A DNA stretch of 8,717 nt from CAITNM01 sp964446295 (GTDB taxonomy: Bacteria; Pseudomonadota; Alphaproteobacteria; Paracaedibacterales; CAITNM01). The DNA lies in assembly GCA_964446295.1 (NCBI GenBank), contig CAYUNR010000058.1, positions 1-8,717 on the forward strand. Direction: 5' to 3'. The translations under genes were made by a program, and so were the position numbers. Below, piece by piece: positions 6,005-8,717 of the stretch. Position 1 is the stretch's first letter, and each line of letters opens with the position of its first letter. Below the pieces are notes generated by a model that saw nothing but the letters and a program-made list of their open reading frames with translations, was not told the DNA's origin and made no database searches.

Positions 6005-6877
6005 TTATAAGCTTGGCGTTTCTTTACGCGTTGCTATCAAAATATTGGTCGGAACTTTCTTACAACCATAACCAAAACAAATATCCAAAACAGGTTTTTT
6101 TAACTCTTCACTGTATTTTCTGAAATCTTGTTGTTCAAATCCACCTGGGAATTTATATGGCATTAAATATTGGCCATGCAGGTCTAAACTAAAACGATCT
6201 TTCAAATAATCATAGGGGATACCGGTGCTATCTTGCACGAAAGTTTTTGCATTCTCCAACATGAAATTTCTGAACATTGAAAATGGTTTTTGATGTGGTA
6301 AGTATGATGCAGCCTTAAAAAGAACAACATCAAATGGTTTTAATGTTTCCAAAAACTCAAGATTAATTTGTTCGTTGTTAAGTCCAGCTTTGTAATACCT
6401 AATCATTCTTGGTTTACTGTTGTAAATGAATTTTATCTCAACAGCGTTTGTTCTGCCTTCAATTGGTTGAACTGTAACGTCAGTAGCTTCAAGATTTTCA
6501 AGCTGTTTTAATATAAGGTCAGCTACATTTCGAAGTCCTGCTGCCATATCGATTGTTCTGAAAAAACTACTTCTATACAGCGATGATAAATTATTAAGCG
6601 CTTTGTTATCTAGCTCTACTGGAGCATCTACAGGTTTGGCTGGCTCTAGCCCCATTAAAGTTAGCACTTCAAAATTAGGGAACATCAGAAGAGGATAGGT
6701 GATATCAGGCCCACCAAAAGGGTAAAAAACATGCGCCCCAACGTTTTTCAGATTTTGGTTTCCAAAATCAACTAACGCTTGTTGCTGCTTATCTTTAAAC
6801 CTATCAAACAAAGGTCCAGCAAACGCCGAACTCATGCCAATAAAACATACCCATAATAAAAAATATTTTATCTTCAT
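6005..6877 (-). CDS. Exported conserved-type protein of unknown function (YPFGGPD/GLEP motifs)
   Basis: The 290-residue protein begins with a clear signal peptide (MKIKYFLLWVCFIGMSSAFA, cleavage before GPLF), without a lipobox, so it should be periplasmic or secreted. The mature part carries motif-like stretches FYPFGGPDITYPLLMFPN (51-68), LTLMGLEP (72-79), SYLPHQKPFSMFRNF (191-205) and DSTGIPYDYL (216-225). It ends in a segment with C267 and C272 in ICFGYGCKK. These read like conserved blocks of an exported family that I have seen only as hypothetical proteins; I cannot assign an activity. No hydrophobic segment follows the signal peptide. It is the first gene of a probable two-gene operon with the next exported protein. 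A purine run AAGGAAAA lies too far upstream (about 18 bases) to be a good ribosome site. Confidence 0.8.
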   Translation of the reverse strand: MKIKYFLLWVCFIGMSSAFAGPLFDRFKDKQQQALVDFGNQNLKNVGAHVFYPFGGPDITYPLLMFPNFEVLTLMGLEPAKPVDAPVELDNKALNNLSSLYRSSFFRTIDMAAGLRNVADLILKQLENLEATDVTVQPIEGRTNAVEIKFIYNSKPRMIRYYKAGLNNEQINLEFLETLKPFDVVLFKAASYLPHQKPFSMFRNFMLENAKTFVQDSTGIPYDYLKDRFSLDLHGQYLMPYKFPGGFEQQDFRKYSEELKKPVLDICFGYGCKKVPTNILIATRKETPSL

Positions 6878-7014
6878 AAACGTTATTTCAAAATTTTCCT
6901 TATTTTATTTTAATCTTTAAAGAGTTAAGAACCTTTTAACAGCAATAGCACAAACTCTTACTTTATGCCCGTTCTTGAATTTATGGCAAATTTGTGGCTT
7001 ATTTGCAATCACAA

Positions 7015-7104
7015 GGAGAGGTGCCAGAGCGGTTGAATGGGACGGTCTCGAAAACCGTTGTGCGCTCACGCGTTCCGTGGGTTCGAATCCCACTCTCTCC
7101 GCCA
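7015..7104 (+). tRNA. tRNA-Ser (anticodon CGA)
   Basis: A 90-base class II tRNA with encoded CCA. The acceptor stem is GGAGAGG (7015-7021) with TCTCTCC (7094-7100), one G-T pair, then G73 and CCA (7102-7104). The anticodon stem ACGGT/ACCGT (7042-7046/7054-7058) encloses the loop CTCGAAA, with anticodon CGA at 7049-7051, reading UCG. A long variable arm (7059-7076), typical of serine tRNA, precedes the T arm GTGGG-TTCGAAT-CCCAC (7077-7093). I could not find a convincing promoter or terminator. The next coding start is only 36 bases downstream. Confidence 0.97.
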
Positions 7105-7140
7105 ATGTAACTTTTGTAGCTAAGTAGTGCCAATGTTTAA

Positions 7141-7881
7141 ATGAATTTATTTGCAGAAAATTTTCCTTCTAAACACTCAGATAATCTGGAAAGCGCTTTC
7201 AGCGTAGTTGGTGATTCCCTTGATTTGCGAACGTATTTTGATATTATCCCCAGTTATCCGCATATTCCACGATCTAATTTGAACCCTTGGCAAGAACCAG
7301 ATATCAATTTTTCTCATAGACTAAGCATGATTCACCTGAGGACGAGAGATTTTTCAACGATCGATCAACTTCAGGAATTTTTAGAACAACAACCAAACAA
7401 GACTGGAAAAAATTCATATGGTCTTCTTGTTTTTGGAGATTTGGTTGAAGACGCAGTTGCATCTGAAGTTCAACCTAAAGAAGCTATTTCTATTGCTAAA
7501 AAACATTTCTCGAAAGTTGGGATTGTTGTAAATCCAACTCCAATCATCAGAAATTCAAAGGCAGAACACGAAAGCTTTGCCTTAAAGCTTAAAGAATCCC
7601 CTGATTTTGTTGTGACTCAGTGTGTTTATGATGTTGAGGCAGTCCAAGAATTTTTTAAAATAGCAGGTGTTAACCTCAATAAAATCTGTATGAGCTTTGG
7701 ATACTGGAACAGCAATTTGCCTCAGCTAAAACTTGGCATATCTAATCCCAACAAGCTAATTCTACCTCCGCAACAACTTATGGACCTTGCGATTAACCAA
7801 TGCCAAGGAATCTATTTTTGTGGCAATGCTCCTGGTGCAGAAACATTATTACAAAAACAAATAGAGCTTTCTTTAAAGTAG
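7141..7881 (+). CDS. Compact methylenetetrahydrofolate reductase-like protein, function uncertain
   Basis: This 246-residue protein reads like a divergent MetF-type TIM barrel. Candidate matches run in order: YFDIIPS (32-38) for the first-strand EFFPP motif, with Asp34 in place of Glu28; HL at 65-66 for His88; LLVFGD (95-100) for the LRGD motif with Asp120; and DFVVTQCVYD (155-164) for the ITQ-FFD motif with Gln183 (E. coli MetF numbering). Spacings H-to-D and D-to-Q resemble MetF, but about 30 residues between the first two motifs and the region after the Q motif are shortened (MetF is ~296 residues). MetF reduces 5,10-methylene-THF with FAD; whether this protein still does is open. An in-frame TAA directly precedes the ATG, fixing the earliest start. 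No clear ribosome site or promoter fits in the 36 bases after tRNA-Ser. Confidence 0.5.
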   Translation: MNLFAENFPSKHSDNLESAFSVVGDSLDLRTYFDIIPSYPHIPRSNLNPWQEPDINFSHRLSMIHLRTRDFSTIDQLQEFLEQQPNKTGKNSYGLLVFGDLVEDAVASEVQPKEAISIAKKHFSKVGIVVNPTPIIRNSKAEHESFALKLKESPDFVVTQCVYDVEAVQEFFKIAGVNLNKICMSFGYWNSNLPQLKLGISNPNKLILPPQQLMDLAINQCQGIYFCGNAPGAETLLQKQIELSLK

Positions 7882-7948
7882 ATTTTTTCATATTTAACTA
7901 GCTGGTAATAGTATTAGCGAATATAATTCCCAATTTTTTCGGTAGTTG

Positions 7949-7957
7949 TGTTATATT
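7949..7957 (+). promoter_or_regulatory. Putative extended -10 promoter before mtaB
   Basis: TGT followed by TATATT (7952-7957) fits an extended -10 element (TGn-TATAAT) with one mismatch; no good -35 is seen 17 bases upstream. Transcription would start near 7964, about 22 bases before the mtaB ATG. The element lies at the edge of an inverted repeat TTCCCAA (7927-7933)/TTGGGAA (7957-7963) with a 23-base loop, which could be regulatory or fortuitous. Confidence 0.35.
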
Positions 7958-7985
7958 TGGGAACTTTTAACAAGTTGCTACAGAA

Positions 7986-8717
7986 ATGTCATCTTTGAAT
8001 CAGGTCATTACACTTGGCTGTCGCTTAAATACATACGAATCAAAAGTCATTCAAGACTTAGCTGCTCAGGCCGGTGTGGCTAATACTGTATTCATTAATA
8101 CCTGTGCCGTAACAGCAGAGGCTGAACGTCAAGCACGTCAAACGATTCGTAAAATGTACCGAGCAAATCCTGATGTGAAAATTGTTGTGACAGGGTGTAG
8201 TGCTCAGATTAATCCTGCTCAATATCAGCAAATGCCTGAAGTTTCTAAGGTTATCGGCAACGAAGAAAAAATGCAGCTGAACACGTACATGAATTTGCAC
8301 AGTGCAGACAAAGTTGTTGTTAGCGACATTATGGAAGTTAAAGAAACCGCTGCTCATTTGGTATCAGGGTTTGATGGTAAAGCACGCGCCTTTGTGCAAG
8401 TGCAAAATGGCTGTGATCATCGTTGCACATTCTGTACTATTCCCTATGGTCGTGGAAATTCCAGGAGTGTTGCTATTGGCGAAATTGTTGCACAAATCCG
8501 TAGCCTTTTGGAAAATGGCTATCAAGAAATTGTCTTCACGGGGGTTGATATCACCGCTTATGGTGCTGATCTGCCAGGTCAGCCAACTCTTGGTCAAATG
8601 ATTCGTCGCGTTCTGGCACTTATTCCTGAATTAAAACGTCTTCGCTTATCTTCCCTTGATCCTGTGGAAATTGATGAAGACCTATGGCGACTAATAGGTG
8701 ATGAACCAAAACTTATG
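7986..8717 (+). CDS. mtaB: tRNA t6A37 2-methylthiotransferase MtaB (3' end outside the window)
   Basis: MtaB adds a methylthio group to N6-threonylcarbamoyladenosine at position 37 of ANN-reading tRNAs, using two 4Fe-4S clusters and S-adenosylmethionine. The reading frame is open from the ATG at 7986 to the window edge, 244 codons without a stop. The N-terminal UPF0004 domain shows the three cluster cysteines C12 (TLGCRLNTYES), C40 (INTCAVT) and C71 (VTGCSAQ). The radical SAM motif CDHRCTFC gives C143, C147 and C150, followed by IPYGRGNSRS (152-161) and FTGVDITAYG (184-193), as in the MiaB/MtaB family. The N-terminal pattern 'TLGCRLN-YES' and 'VDI-AYG' favour MtaB over MiaB or RimO. The C-terminal part (rest of the barrel and any TRAM domain) is outside the window. 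No strong ribosome site is seen. Confidence 0.93.
   Translation, partial: MSSLNQVITLGCRLNTYESKVIQDLAAQAGVANTVFINTCAVTAEAERQARQTIRKMYRANPDVKIVVTGCSAQINPAQYQQMPEVSKVIGNEEKMQLNTYMNLHSADKVVVSDIMEVKETAAHLVSGFDGKARAFVQVQNGCDHRCTFCTIPYGRGNSRSVAIGEIVAQIRSLLENGYQEIVFTGVDITAYGADLPGQPTLGQMIRRVLALIPELKRLRLSSLDPVEIDEDLWRLIGDEPKLM

Noticed and set aside
5871..6071. 66-codon plus-strand open frame across the gap between the exported-protein genes
   Set aside because: It is antisense to both genes and has no ribosome site; the hydrophobic look comes from the complement of the signal-peptide codons.
6924..6940. Short inverted repeat GTTAA/TTAAC in the gap between the exported-protein gene and the tRNA
   Set aside because: Five-base arms in very AT-rich DNA are expected by chance; the 137-base gap otherwise shows no feature that I can support.
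6917..7105. 62-codon leftward open frame beginning MAERVGFEPTERV
   Set aside because: Its start is the antisense of tRNA-Ser; this 'ERVGFEPT' string is a well-known artefact of reading serine tRNAs backwards. There is no independent coding evidence.
7085..7140. tRNA-Ser 3' end as an integration (att) site
   Set aside because: No integrase gene, no repeated copy of the tRNA 3' end and no foreign-looking cargo are present in the window.
7927..7963. Inverted repeat TTCCCAA/TTGGGAA as a terminator of the MetF-like gene
   Set aside because: It has only 7-base arms, a 23-base loop and no following T-tract; a terminator call is not justified.
8058..8601. Open frames overlapping mtaB (8058-8357 minus, 8302-8601 plus, 8364-8597 minus)
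   Set aside because: mtaB is open across this whole stretch with all six cluster cysteines in place, so these are shadows.

Overview
This AT-rich window looks like chromosomal DNA from an alphaproteobacterium, possibly a host-associated one of the Rickettsiales/Holosporales kind. That placement is an inference from low GC by eye, a housekeeping core mixed with metabolite-type transporters, a Fic protein and two exported proteins of unknown function. No marker gene in the window proves the taxonomy. I see no insertion sequence, integrase, CRISPR array or phage module, and no gene-free stretch longer than about 140 bases.

Left part (1-1913): the first ten codons of a leftward gene (MENAKITIIG..., a Rossmann-type start) diverge from cmk (cytidylate kinase). 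cmk is followed 16 bases later by rlmN (23S rRNA A2503/tRNA A37 methyltransferase). The usual cmk partner rpsA is absent here.

Middle (1914-5250): a class II Fic protein with a DUF4172-type N-terminus, an intact catalytic motif, a built-in inhibitory helix and a C-terminal winged helix. Its leader carries two inverted repeats of identical geometry around a good sigma70-type promoter, which strongly suggests autoregulation. Converging on it with only two bases between the stop codons is a leftward pair: an MFS transporter (TTG start, own promoter, GAGG ribosome site), then an EamA/DMT transporter overlapping it by 8 bases.

Right part (5251-8717): two leftward genes 16 bases apart encode exported proteins with signal peptides (290 and 245 aa) that I cannot name. 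A tRNA-Ser(CGA) follows on the plus strand. Thirty-six bases after it starts a short, divergent methylenetetrahydrofolate-reductase-like barrel protein. The window ends inside mtaB (tRNA t6A37 methylthiotransferase), which has no stop in the window and is 244 codons long to the edge.

Four entries concern translation: rRNA/tRNA modification by rlmN and mtaB, tRNA-Ser itself, and nucleotide supply by cmk. The most interesting unexplained material is the Fic operator array, the exported protein pair and the compact MetF-like protein.
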